Positions 9,142 to 17,322 of a stretch of DNA of 64,000 bases are shown piece after piece (within the stretch, counting starts at the first letter, position 1; each line of letters opens with the position of its first letter). Source of the DNA: Ferdinandcohnia sp036965165 (lineage in GTDB: Bacteria > Bacillota > Bacilli > Bacillales > Bacillaceae_L); the NCBI RefSeq assembly GCF_036965165.1, contig NZ_JBALOX010000011.1, positions 1 through 64,000 on the forward strand, read 5' to 3'. Under the pieces are notes generated by a model. That model did not search any database, was not told the DNA's origin, and saw only the letters and a list, made by a program, of their open reading frames with translations. The position numbers and the translations under genes were made by a program.

Positions 9142-10149
9142 TTAAAATTTGATTTGAACTTTTAGCGTATTGGGATTTCTTGGTCCTTCTAAGAATTCTA
9201 TCGTTTCTTCCAATGAAATCTCTTTTGAAATTAAATGTCCTAGTTTTACACGCCCCTCTTTTACCCACTGAAAGGCTGGTATAAACGTATGGTTGATAGC
9301 CATGGAACCAATTAATGTCCAATCTTTATTGTATAGTTTAAATGGACTTACACTTACTTGCGCATCTTGTGCTGTTACCCCAAACTGTAAATACTTAGCG
9401 GTCTTTCCCAAGTAATTGAAAGCCTGTTCGATAACTTGGGGGATTCCTGTAGCATCAATTACAACATCGAAACCGTGTGGATAATGTTTTGCACCTAATT
9501 CTTCCTCAATGTTTTGACTTAATACGCCTTTTGTCGCGCCCCACTCAAGTGCCATGTTTAATTTATCCTGTGATACGTCGACTACGACAAGTTCAGATGC
9601 TCCGGCCATTTTTACGGATTGAACCAATTGCTGACCCATCGCCCCTGCTCCAAATAAAAGAACACGCTCGCCAACTTTGAGCTGAAGTCGATTCATACCA
9701 TGTACGACGCAGGCCATCGGCTCGACAAATGCCGCTTCTGCAAATGACATCGAATCAGGCACCTTCACAACGTTTTTAAATGGAACTTTGACGTACTCAG
9801 CCATGCTACCATCCACTGTATTCCCTAACGCGCCCCAATTTTCACATTGGTTCCCTCTATTTGTTAAGCAAAATTCACAATATCCGCAAAAAAGAGAAGG
9901 ATCTGCAGTTACCCGATCTCCTACTTTGAATGTTGTAACATTTTCCCCAACCTCATGAATGATACCGGAAAATTCATGCCCTGGAATAATCGGATATTGT
10001 GAAAGGAATTCTCCTTTAAAAATATGAACATCCGTCCCGCAAATCCCAACATTCTCAACTTTAATTGTTACATCGTTAGGACCTGGTTTTGGATATGGCA
10101 CTTCTTTTACAACAGCTGTATATGGTTTTTCGATGACTAATGCCTTCAT
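9142..10149 (-). CDS. Zinc-dependent polyol/alcohol dehydrogenase (MDR family)
   Basis: Medium-chain dehydrogenase of 335 residues that should oxidise a sugar alcohol to a ketose with NAD(P). The catalytic zinc site is visible as CGTDVHIFKGE and GHEFSGII, and structural zinc cysteines in the CGYCEFCLTNRGNQC segment (about residues 90-105). The Rossmann motif is GAGAMGQQLVQ. The ATG overlaps the end of the upstream dehydrogenase by 4 bp and both follow ABC-permease genes, so it is the last gene of a polyol-use operon. Sorbitol, mannitol, xylitol or arabitol are possible substrates; sequence alone does not decide. Confidence 0.82.
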   Translation of the reverse strand: MKALVIEKPYTAVVKEVPYPKPGPNDVTIKVENVGICGTDVHIFKGEFLSQYPIIPGHEFSGIIHEVGENVTTFKVGDRVTADPSLFCGYCEFCLTNRGNQCENWGALGNTVDGSMAEYVKVPFKNVVKVPDSMSFAEAAFVEPMACVVHGMNRLQLKVGERVLLFGAGAMGQQLVQSVKMAGASELVVVDVSQDKLNMALEWGATKGVLSQNIEEELGAKHYPHGFDVVIDATGIPQVIEQAFNYLGKTAKYLQFGVTAQDAQVSVSPFKLYNKDWTLIGSMAINHTFIPAFQWVKEGRVKLGHLISKEISLEETIEFLEGPRNPNTLKVQIKF

Positions 10150-11207
10150 TTTACTTCCCCTCCATCTGGATAGATCATAACTTTTATACTTACATCTTTT
10201 TGAGTTCTAGCAACTTCAATGGCTTCTTTAATATCAGCAAGTGAATATTTATGTGTAATGATTTTCTCAATATTTAATCGTGAACGACTCAATGCTTGAA
10301 TCGCTGCAGGATAGGTATTCGCATATCGGAATACGCCATATACATCAATTTCTGAATCAATGAGGTGAGGAATATCGATCGGAATATCACTTGTGACCGG
10401 TAACCCGACCAAAACGATTCTTCCGCCGCGATTAACTTGTTTCACGGCAACCGATATCACCCTTGCGTTTCCGGAGGTTTCGACGATAACATCGATTCCC
10501 TTACCATTGGTCCATTCTTCTAATCTTTCATGAACATTTTCCTTCATAGGGTCGATAACAGCTGTTACACCCATTTCCTTAGCTATCTCCTGACGATAAG
10601 GCACGACATCACTTGCATAAATTTCTGATACCCCAAACATTTTCGCTGCCTGTATCGCTAATAATCCAATCGGACCAAGACCCGTAACAAACACTCGATC
10701 CTGCGGGTCGACCATTCCTCGTTTCATTGCATGGAAACCTACGGATAACGGTTCTAATAACGCCCCCTCTTCAAAGCTCATTTCGGCTGGAAGGATGAAT
10801 AGGAAATCACTTCGAACACTTACATACTCCGCCCAAGCTCCGTCTACCGGAGGAGTCGCCATAAAGACAACATCTGGACAAAGATTATAACGACCAGACT
10901 TACAATAATGGCATTTACCGCACGTAACACCAGGCTCAACTGCTACACGGTCACCTACTGTTACCTCAGTTACGTCTTTCCCTACTTTTACAACAACTCC
11001 AGCTAATTCATGACCTAAGATGATAGGCTCTTTTACTTCATAACGTCCGATTTTACCATGCTCGTAATAATGGACGTCTGAACCACAAATTCCTATACAA
11101 TATACCTTAATAAGGGCCTCATTATCTTTGGGCTCCGGAATAACCACATCTTTTACTTCCATTACAAATGGCTTTTCTAAGATAGCGGCCTTCATCATTG
11201 ATGACAT
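10146..11207 (-). CDS. Sorbitol/xylitol dehydrogenase-like zinc MDR enzyme
   Basis: Zinc-containing medium-chain dehydrogenase, 353 residues, closest in pattern to sorbitol (L-iditol) and xylitol dehydrogenases. Active-site zinc ligands lie in CGSDVHYYEHGKIG and GHELAGVV. The structural zinc loop is CGKCHYCKSGRYNLC, and the nucleotide fold is GLGPIGLLAIQAAKM. It is translationally coupled to a second MDR gene downstream (ATGA overlap) and lies 21 bases after the permease gene. Two related dehydrogenases in one operon suggest oxidation of two polyols, or of two steps or epimers. Confidence 0.85.
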   Translation of the reverse strand: MSSMMKAAILEKPFVMEVKDVVIPEPKDNEALIKVYCIGICGSDVHYYEHGKIGRYEVKEPIILGHELAGVVVKVGKDVTEVTVGDRVAVEPGVTCGKCHYCKSGRYNLCPDVVFMATPPVDGAWAEYVSVRSDFLFILPAEMSFEEGALLEPLSVGFHAMKRGMVDPQDRVFVTGLGPIGLLAIQAAKMFGVSEIYASDVVPYRQEIAKEMGVTAVIDPMKENVHERLEEWTNGKGIDVIVETSGNARVISVAVKQVNRGGRIVLVGLPVTSDIPIDIPHLIDSEIDVYGVFRYANTYPAAIQALSRSRLNIEKIITHKYSLADIKEAIEVARTQKDVSIKVMIYPDGGEVK

Positions 11208-11228
11208 AAGTTCTCTCTCCTTTTTTCT

Positions 11229-12044
11229 TTATCCTTTGACCGCTCCCATTGTTAAGCCTCTTACTAATTGTTTTTGTGTAAACCATCCTAAAATTAATAC
11301 AGGCAAAATGGATATGGTTGCTGCCGCCGACATTTTGGCCCAGAACAATCCTTCTTGGGTCATAAAAGATGACATATAAACTGGAAGCGTTGATGCGTTT
11401 GTGTAACTCATACTAACGGCAAAGAAAAATTCATTCCAAGCAAATACCATGGAAAGGAGTGCAGTTGAAATCAAGCCAGGTTTTACAAGTGGGAGTATCA
11501 CCTTAAAAAAGCATTGCAGTCCTGATGCACCATCAATTTGAGTTGCCTCAATAATTTCATATGAAATGTCATTAAAGAATGAACGCATCATCCAAATAAT
11601 TAATGGAACATTCATCGCAGAGTACAGAATGATTAACCCTATTAAAGAGTCTAATAAATTCATATTTTTAAAGATTAGATATAAGGGAATGATAACCCCT
11701 GCGACTGGTAAAAAACGGGTCGAAATGAACCAGAATAATAGGTTATCTCTATTTTTTACTTTATACATCGAAAGCGCATATGCAGCAGGAACACCTAAAG
11801 CTAACGCAATGATTGTTGAAACGCCAGTAACGATGATTGAATTGACAATAAAGTCGCTGACTCCTAAATTCCAAACTAATGCGTAGTTTTCTAATGTTGG
11901 CTTAAAGATGAAAGTAGGCGGAATTATAACCGCATCCCCTTCACTTTTAAACCCTGTAATAAAAATCCATAGGATCGGGAAGAAAAAGAGAAAAGCAATC
12001 ACGTAGGTGAAGAGAGTCAGTCCACCTGATACGATTTTTTTCAT
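11229..12044 (-). CDS. Sugar/polyol ABC transporter permease (MalG-like)
   Basis: Inner-membrane permease of a CUT1-type sugar importer, 271 residues, with six predicted membrane spans. The ATPase-docking EAA loop is visible as EIIEATQIDGASGLQCFFKVILPLVKP (in part, residues around 155-180). The ATG overlaps the upstream permease stop (12041-12044) and has GGGGGA as ribosome-binding site. It pairs with the MalF-like permease. No ATP-binding subunit is encoded nearby, so a shared MsiK-type ATPase is probably used, as in other Bacillus CUT1 systems. Confidence 0.88.
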   Translation of the reverse strand: MKKIVSGGLTLFTYVIAFLFFFPILWIFITGFKSEGDAVIIPPTFIFKPTLENYALVWNLGVSDFIVNSIIVTGVSTIIALALGVPAAYALSMYKVKNRDNLLFWFISTRFLPVAGVIIPLYLIFKNMNLLDSLIGLIILYSAMNVPLIIWMMRSFFNDISYEIIEATQIDGASGLQCFFKVILPLVKPGLISTALLSMVFAWNEFFFAVSMSYTNASTLPVYMSSFMTQEGLFWAKMSAAATISILPVLILGWFTQKQLVRGLTMGAVKG

Positions 12045-12982
12045 GAAAGTTCCCCCTTGAACGTCCGACGTAATACTTTAATCATTAATGTCATCATGAT
12101 AATTGTTAAGATTACTGTAATAACACCTATAGCGGTTGCTTCACCGACATTCCACCCTTGGAAACCAACTCGATAAACTAAGAATGACAGATTTGTAGAA
12201 GCAAACCCAGGTCCCCCGGATGTCGTGACATAAATTTCACCGAATACTTGAAGAATGAACATGAGTCCTAATAAGATAACGACTTCGATATATCTAACTA
12301 AATGCGGAATCGTCACATGAAAGAATTGTTTCACTTTATTTGCACCATCCAATTGTGCCGCTTCGATTAATTCGCTAGGGAGTGACTGTAACCCAGCTAA
12401 TAATATGAGCATAAAAAATGGGATCCACATCCAAGATACAATAAGAATGATAGCCATTAATGGATGATGGGAGAGCCAGTCTACCGGTTTACTTCCTAGT
12501 ACATCAGCAAAATAGGCTGAAAATCCAAAGTTGGGATTGAACACCATCGTTTTCCAAATGATTGCCGATACTGTTGGCATGACAAAAAACGGGGAAACCA
12601 ACATTGTCCTAATCAAACCTTTTCCAAAGAAATTACGATTCATTAATAGAGCCAACAATAGCCCACATACAAAACAAATAATAAGAACGGATAGCGTTAA
12701 TAGAAATGTATTTTTTAAAACTTGATAGAAAGATGGGTCTGATAACACCTTTCTAAAATTAGAGAATCCCGCAAATTTTATCCCTTGGTCTGGTCTCATA
12801 ATATTCCACTCATGAAAGCTATAATAGAGTGTGATAATGAAAGGCACCTGCGTAATAACTGCTAGATAAATAATACTTGGCAACAACAATCTTTTAATTG
12901 GGTGCTTATTAAGGGACTTCCTTTTCGGTCTTGTACTTGCGTTGAGATTTGAATTTGGTTGGATAACCCCTTCTTGTTTCAT
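12041..12982 (-). CDS. Sugar/polyol ABC transporter permease (MalF-like)
   Basis: CUT1-family permease, 313 residues, six membrane spans after a basic cytoplasmic N-terminus (residues 1-30). The EAA loop is ELIEAAQLDGANKVKQFF. In gene order binding protein - MalF - MalG - dehydrogenase - dehydrogenase it resembles the sorbitol/mannitol (Smo/Mtl) ABC operons of other bacteria, which supports a polyol substrate. The start ATG follows AGGAGGG. Confidence 0.88.
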   Translation of the reverse strand: MKQEGVIQPNSNLNASTRPKRKSLNKHPIKRLLLPSIIYLAVITQVPFIITLYYSFHEWNIMRPDQGIKFAGFSNFRKVLSDPSFYQVLKNTFLLTLSVLIICFVCGLLLALLMNRNFFGKGLIRTMLVSPFFVMPTVSAIIWKTMVFNPNFGFSAYFADVLGSKPVDWLSHHPLMAIILIVSWMWIPFFMLILLAGLQSLPSELIEAAQLDGANKVKQFFHVTIPHLVRYIEVVILLGLMFILQVFGEIYVTTSGGPGFASTNLSFLVYRVGFQGWNVGEATAIGVITVILTIIMMTLMIKVLRRTFKGELS

Positions 12983-13097
12983 CGTTTCCCTCCTCCTATT
13001 TTACTGAATTTCAAGTTTGGCACCATCTTCCAAATTAGCGGTACTTATGTAGAAGAGGGAGTACGGATCCTCCCTCTTCTAAACCTTTAATAATGGA

Positions 13098-14471
13098 TTA
13101 TTTCTTATATCCGCCTTCTTCAGCTACTTTTTCAGCTAATTTCTGCGCTTCTTTCATAGCCTCATCCACTGTCTTTTGTTCCGCAATTGCCGCCGCAATC
13201 AGTTGACTGACCTCTGTTCCAAGTTGCTGGAATTCAGGAATTGAAACATACTGGACTCCTTTATAAGGTACTGGATCTACTGTCGGATTTTCATAATCGG
13301 CATTTTCTATAGCTTCTAACACCATATCTGAGAATGGAGCTGCTTCTTTATATTTCGCGTTCTCATAAGTAGAGTGGCGGGTTCCTGAAGGAGCCACGAC
13401 CCAACCTTCTTCTTCGCCCACTTTTTCAATATATTCTTTGCTTGTTGCCCATGTAATAAATTCCAATGCGGCATCTTTGTTTTTACTAGCTGACTCAATT
13501 GCTAAAGACCAAGCCCATAGCCAACCATTGTTATCTTTAGCTTGCTTAGGAGCAAATGTATAACCAATTTTTCCAACCACTTGGGAATCATCCGGATTAT
13601 TTAGGAAACCTGCCGCAACTGATGCGTCATACCACATTGCCGCTTTACCAGTTGACATTAATGTTAATGCCTCAGTAAAACCTGTACTTGTTGCACCAGC
13701 TTGCCCCGCATCATGTAATAGATCCACATAGAATTGAACCGCTTTTTTCGTATTTTCACTATCAAACTGTGCATTCCAATCCATGTCATACCAAGAACCA
13801 CCAAAGGCATTAATGATCGTATTTAAAGGTGCAAACATTTCTCCCCATCCAGGAAGTCCTCTAATGATGATACCGGGTTGTCCTGTCTTTTCTTTTATTG
13901 TTCTTGCAACTTCAGCCACTTCATCCCATGTAGGATGTAATGACAATTCAACACCTGCTTGTTCAAAAATTTCCTTGTTATAGTAAAGCAAACTGCTTTC
14001 TGCGTAGAAAGGAAGAGCATAAAGGCTATTCTCATAGGAAAGGGCATCTTTTATTGGTTGGAAAATATCATCAAGGTCATAAGCTTCCTTTTCCTCTTCC
14101 TTCATTTCATCAAATTTTGGAGTTAATGAATCAATCCAGCCATTCTTTGCCCAAATTGGAGCATCATACGTACCAATTGTCACGACATCAAATTGTCCTG
14201 CACCAAGTGCAACGTCTTCTGTTACTTTTTTACGTAGATCGTTTTCAGGTAACACAACAAATTCAACATCAATTCCTGACTCTTTTTCAAAGAATTGTTC
14301 CGTCATTTTTTGCATAATTTTCATGTCTGGGTTGTTTACTGTTGCAATCGTTAGCTTCTTACCACCCTTAGAATTTTCTTTCGATTCCGCACCTGATGAA
14401 TTACTACATCCTGCTAAAACCAACGAAGAAATCATAACAACTGCAAGTATCAAACTGAAAAAACGCTTCAT
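13098..14471 (-). CDS. Sugar/polyol ABC transporter substrate-binding lipoprotein
   Basis: Family 1 solute-binding protein, 457 residues, with a signal peptide and lipobox LVLAGCS (Cys21). The mature lobes follow the MalE/SmoE pattern. It is the first gene of the polyol ABC operon and has the clearest promoter of the region: TTGACA and TACAAA with 17-bp spacing at 14531-14559. It should deliver the polyol to the two permeases downstream. The ribosome-binding site is GGGGGAGA. Confidence 0.88.
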   Translation of the reverse strand: MKRFFSLILAVVMISSLVLAGCSNSSGAESKENSKGGKKLTIATVNNPDMKIMQKMTEQFFEKESGIDVEFVVLPENDLRKKVTEDVALGAGQFDVVTIGTYDAPIWAKNGWIDSLTPKFDEMKEEEKEAYDLDDIFQPIKDALSYENSLYALPFYAESSLLYYNKEIFEQAGVELSLHPTWDEVAEVARTIKEKTGQPGIIIRGLPGWGEMFAPLNTIINAFGGSWYDMDWNAQFDSENTKKAVQFYVDLLHDAGQAGATSTGFTEALTLMSTGKAAMWYDASVAAGFLNNPDDSQVVGKIGYTFAPKQAKDNNGWLWAWSLAIESASKNKDAALEFITWATSKEYIEKVGEEEGWVVAPSGTRHSTYENAKYKEAAPFSDMVLEAIENADYENPTVDPVPYKGVQYVSIPEFQQLGTEVSQLIAAAIAEQKTVDEAMKEAQKLAEKVAEEGGYKK

Positions 14472-14497
14472 TGTAATCTCCCCCTACTAATTTTTAA

Positions 14498-14511
14498 TGA
14501 TAATGCTTACA
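14498..14511 (-). promoter_or_regulatory. Candidate cre site in the polyol operon leader
   Basis: Minus-strand TGTAAGCATTATCA matches the cre core TGNAANCGNTNNCA at all fixed positions but one (G to A). It lies between the -10 box and the start codon of the binding-protein gene, a usual position for CcpA repression. Confidence 0.45.
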
Positions 14512-14530
14512 TTGACATTCTATCAGTAGG

Positions 14531-14559
14531 TTTGTACCGTATCACGCTTTAGATGTCAA
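14531..14559 (-). promoter_or_regulatory. Sigma-A promoter of the polyol ABC operon
   Basis: On the minus strand, -35 TTGACA (14554-14559) and -10 TACAAA (14531-14536) are separated by 17 bp. An inverted repeat lies directly upstream and a cre-like site downstream. Confidence 0.65.
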
Positions 14560-14561
14560 AA

Positions 14562-14588
14562 TTTTGTCACAATTATGAAGTGACAAAA
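14562..14588. promoter_or_regulatory. Inverted repeat, candidate MtlR-type activator site
   Basis: Perfect 9-bp arms TTTTGTCAC / GTGACAAAA are separated by 9 bp and start 3 bp upstream of the -35 box, where an activator would bind. The half sites resemble the TTGnCACA/TGTGnCAA operator that I recall for Geobacillus MtlR, although the spacing differs. A link to the mtlR gene 7 kb away is inference. Confidence 0.5.
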
Positions 14589-14717
14589 CTTTTCGCTTGT
14601 CTGAGCTTTAGCGGATTTAAAAAGTAGGATATACGAACCAATCTGTGCAGTTTTATAGAAAAATGTATCAGAAACCTCTAAAATGGAACAATGAGTTCAA
14701 CTAGGGAGGTTTACAAA

Positions 14718-15332
14718 TTGGTACAAACGAAGACAAAAGTTGAAAATAATCGTAAGACGGACTATCAAATTGATCCGATTTTCGTCAATCGCTGGTCACC
14801 GCGTGCTTTTTTAGATAAGGAAGTATCTGAAGAAGTTTTGTTAAGTGTGTTTGAGGCTGCGCGCTGGGCTCCATCGGGTTTTAACTATCAGCCTTGGCGC
14901 TTTATTCTTGCTCGCACAGNNGAAGAAAATCGCAAGCTATTCCATTCCTTTATTTTACCGGGCAATCTGGCGTGGTGTGAAAATGTGCCGGCGCTCGCTC
15001 TTCTTATTTCGGAATCAGAAACGGAAAACGGACCTAACCCATTCCATACATTTGATGCAGGTACAGCCTCGGGTTATCTTGAAATTCAGGCAGCTATGCA
15101 CGGGTTGAGCACTCATGTCATGGGTGGCATTGATCGTGAAAAAGCGCGTGAAGTCCTACAGATTCCGGACAAATTCCACATCCACCATGTAATTGCAATT
15201 GGATATCGCGGTGAAAAAGAAACTTTACCGAAAAATCTTCAGGAGCGCGAACAACCAAGTTCACGTCGCCCATTAAACGAAATATTGTTNNNNNNNNNNN
15301 NNNNNNNNNNNAAAATTCAATCAAACGCTTGA
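14718..15332 (+). CDS. Nitroreductase-family flavoprotein (interrupted by N tracts)
   Basis: FMN-dependent nitroreductase-like protein of about 200 residues. The FMN-binding N-terminal motif is AARWAPSGFNYQPWRFI, and the HVMGGIDREKAREVL and IAIGYRG segments are also family-typical. The start is TTG at 14718, eight bases after GGGAGG; an upstream ATG at 14691 lacks a site. Two unknown bases (14920-14921) keep the frame. A 22-N tract (15290-15311) hides the last residues, so the true stop is uncertain. The physiological substrate is unknown. It stands alone, convergent with a catalase gene. Confidence 0.8.
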   Translation: MVQTKTKVENNRKTDYQIDPIFVNRWSPRAFLDKEVSEEVLLSVFEAARWAPSGFNYQPWRFILARTXEENRKLFHSFILPGNLAWCENVPALALLISESETENGPNPFHTFDAGTASGYLEIQAAMHGLSTHVMGGIDREKAREVLQIPDKFHIHHVIAIGYRGEKETLPKNLQEREQPSSRRPLNEILXXXXXXXXKIQSNA

Positions 15333-15341
15333 TTGACATGA

Positions 15342-15374
15342 AAAAGCATCGGTTCTCTGAAAACCGATGCTTTT
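15342..15374. terminator. Bidirectional terminator between nitroreductase and catalase
   Basis: A perfect 13-bp stem AAAAGCATCGGTT / AACCGATGCTTTT with a 7-nt loop is flanked by A and T runs, so it works on both strands. A second, short hairpin TCAATCAA / TTGATTGA lies at about 15317-15336 beside the N tract. Confidence 0.85.
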
Positions 15375-15376
15375 CT

Positions 15377-16999
15377 TTAATACGGGTCTGACTCTAGTCC
15401 CATGTTTTTCGATTTCTCAACTGCTTCTGCGGCTGCAGCTGAGCTTGTGTCTGTAGAATCCATTGCCTGAGCAAGGCCCTCTCTTACACGTCTACCGTAT
15501 TCCTCATCTGCATTTGTGAAGTACTCCACCATTTTGTTTTGGATTTCAGGTCGGCAAACCTTTAAGTTATCTACTAAATTACTGATTAGTTCTTCCCTTT
15601 CAGCATCCGAGAAATTACGATATGTCTCGCCTGCTTGTCCAAAATCATTCGGACGGTCAATTTTTTCACGAACGAGCTTGTCGTTATAATGCGGCTCGTG
15701 AATTTTGCCCACCTGCTTCGCATCCTTCAATCCTCCAATCGTGGACGGTTCGTAATTGATATGTGGATTTCCGCTCGGTGGTACATCGGCATAATAGGAC
15801 ATCATCCCACCGCGCTGATTGGTCGCAACTCGCTTTTTCGGTGCGTTAATAGGAAGTTGCAAATAATTTGTTCCAACACGATGTCGCTGCGTATCTGAAT
15901 AAGAGAACGTTCTTCCCTGGAGCATTTTATCATCGGAAAAATCAAGACCATCGACAAGTACACCTGTTCCAAACGCAGCCTGCTCAACTTCATTAAAATA
16001 ATTCTCAGGATTCTTGTTTAACACCATTTTACCGACCTTCAAAAACGGAAACTTATCTGTCGGCCAGAGCTTTGTATCATCAAGTGGATCGAAATCAAGC
16101 TCGGGATGATAGTCATCACTCATAATTTGTACAAAAAGCTCCCACTCCGGATATTCTCCACGCTCGATTGCTTCATATAAATCCTGAGTTGCATGGCTAA
16201 CATTTGTCGCTTGGATTTCATTTGCTTCCTTTTGCGTTAAGTTTTTAATTCCTTGCTTGAGTGGCTCCCAGTGATATTTCACTAATACCGCCTCGCCATC
16301 CTGATTCACCCATTTGTATGTATTGACACCAGAGCCCTGCATTTGGCGGTAGTTCGCCGGAATTCCCCATGGTGAAAAGAGGAACGTAATCATATGTGTC
16401 GCTTCGGGCGTTTTAGATACAAAGTCAAACATTCTTTCAGGGCTTGATAGATTTGAGACCGGGTCTGGCTTAAATGCATGGATCATGTCGGGAAACTTGA
16501 TTGCATCGCGGATAAAAAAGATTTTTAAATTATTGCCGACTAAATCCCAGTTTCCGTCTTCCGTATAAAATTTGATCGCAAACCCGCGCGGATCCCGTGC
16601 TGTTTCAGGAGACTCCATTGCCCCTGCAACTGTTGAAAAACGTACAAACACTGGTGTCTTTTTTCCTGCTTCTTGGAACAGTTTTGCACGAGTATACTTA
16701 GATATTGGCTCTTCGCCAACCTTACCATACGCTTCAAAATACCCATGGGCACCTGCACCTCTTGCATGTACCACACGTTCTGGAACTCGCTCGCGGTCAA
16801 AATGGGATATTTTTTCAATAAAATCGTAATTTTCTAATGTTGAAGGGCCACGATTCCCAACCGTTCGGATATTTTGATTATCCGTAACCGGGTGCCCCTG
16901 CCTATTTGTTAATGAATCCGCAGACTCCCCAGTGCCTAAGCGGTCATCATGTGGTCCCCCCACCCCTTCCACGCTAGCATGATGCTTTTTTTCCTTCAA
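15377..16999 (-). CDS. Monofunctional haem catalase, KatX-like length
   Basis: Haem catalase of 540 residues that breaks hydrogen peroxide into water and oxygen. The catalytic His lies in VVHARGAGAHGYFE, the conserved core in RFSTVAG and the Asn region in VGNNLKIFFIRDAIKFPD. The proximal haem Tyr lies in RTFSYSDTQRHR. The N-terminal tail and Ala-rich C-terminal tail make it longer than the neighbouring KatA and close to the spore catalase KatX of B. subtilis. The start is TTG at 16999, nine bases after AGGAGG; an ATG directly touching that site (17008) and the longer frame to 17065 are unlikely. It is divergent from the second catalase. Confidence 0.88.
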   Translation of the reverse strand: MKEKKHHASVEGVGGPHDDRLGTGESADSLTNRQGHPVTDNQNIRTVGNRGPSTLENYDFIEKISHFDRERVPERVVHARGAGAHGYFEAYGKVGEEPISKYTRAKLFQEAGKKTPVFVRFSTVAGAMESPETARDPRGFAIKFYTEDGNWDLVGNNLKIFFIRDAIKFPDMIHAFKPDPVSNLSSPERMFDFVSKTPEATHMITFLFSPWGIPANYRQMQGSGVNTYKWVNQDGEAVLVKYHWEPLKQGIKNLTQKEANEIQATNVSHATQDLYEAIERGEYPEWELFVQIMSDDYHPELDFDPLDDTKLWPTDKFPFLKVGKMVLNKNPENYFNEVEQAAFGTGVLVDGLDFSDDKMLQGRTFSYSDTQRHRVGTNYLQLPINAPKKRVATNQRGGMMSYYADVPPSGNPHINYEPSTIGGLKDAKQVGKIHEPHYNDKLVREKIDRPNDFGQAGETYRNFSDAEREELISNLVDNLKVCRPEIQNKMVEYFTNADEEYGRRVREGLAQAMDSTDTSSAAAAEAVEKSKNMGLESDPY

Positions 17000-17322
17000 T
17001 TTGCTCATCCTCCTAAAAGAAATATCAACGTAATTATTTCCAATTGCTTCTTTTCCTATGTACACGGAGGATAGCGTAATCTTCAGGTGATTCTCAAATA
17101 AGGATTAAAATGAAATCTAATTGAAAAACAATAGATTAGGATAAACAAGCATCTCAGCATATTTTCCTAGTGAATCATTGTGATTCCGTACATGATAGAG
17201 GTTACAACTAACACTCTACTTTTATCTACTTTATAATTAATATAAAAAGGTATTGATTTTTATTTAGTAGATGTTATTATAATAGATGTATTCAAAAAAA
17301 CTACTAACATGAGGTGATCTAA
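17000..17322. promoter_or_regulatory. Divergent catalase promoter region
   Basis: AT-rich spacer separating two oppositely oriented catalase genes. It contains the Per-box-like site at 17231-17245 and a TATAAT at 17278-17283, serving the plus-strand katA. I could not assign a convincing promoter for the minus-strand catalase. A stress or sporulation sigma factor is possible. Confidence 0.45.
17231..17245. promoter_or_regulatory. Per box (PerR operator) upstream of katA
   Basis: TTATAATTAATATAA matches the Per box consensus TTATAATNATTATAA at all but one fixed position. It lies about 33 bases upstream of the TATAAT (17278-17283). A PerR-like gene lies directly downstream of this katA, so autoregulated peroxide induction is likely. 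Confidence 0.7.
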
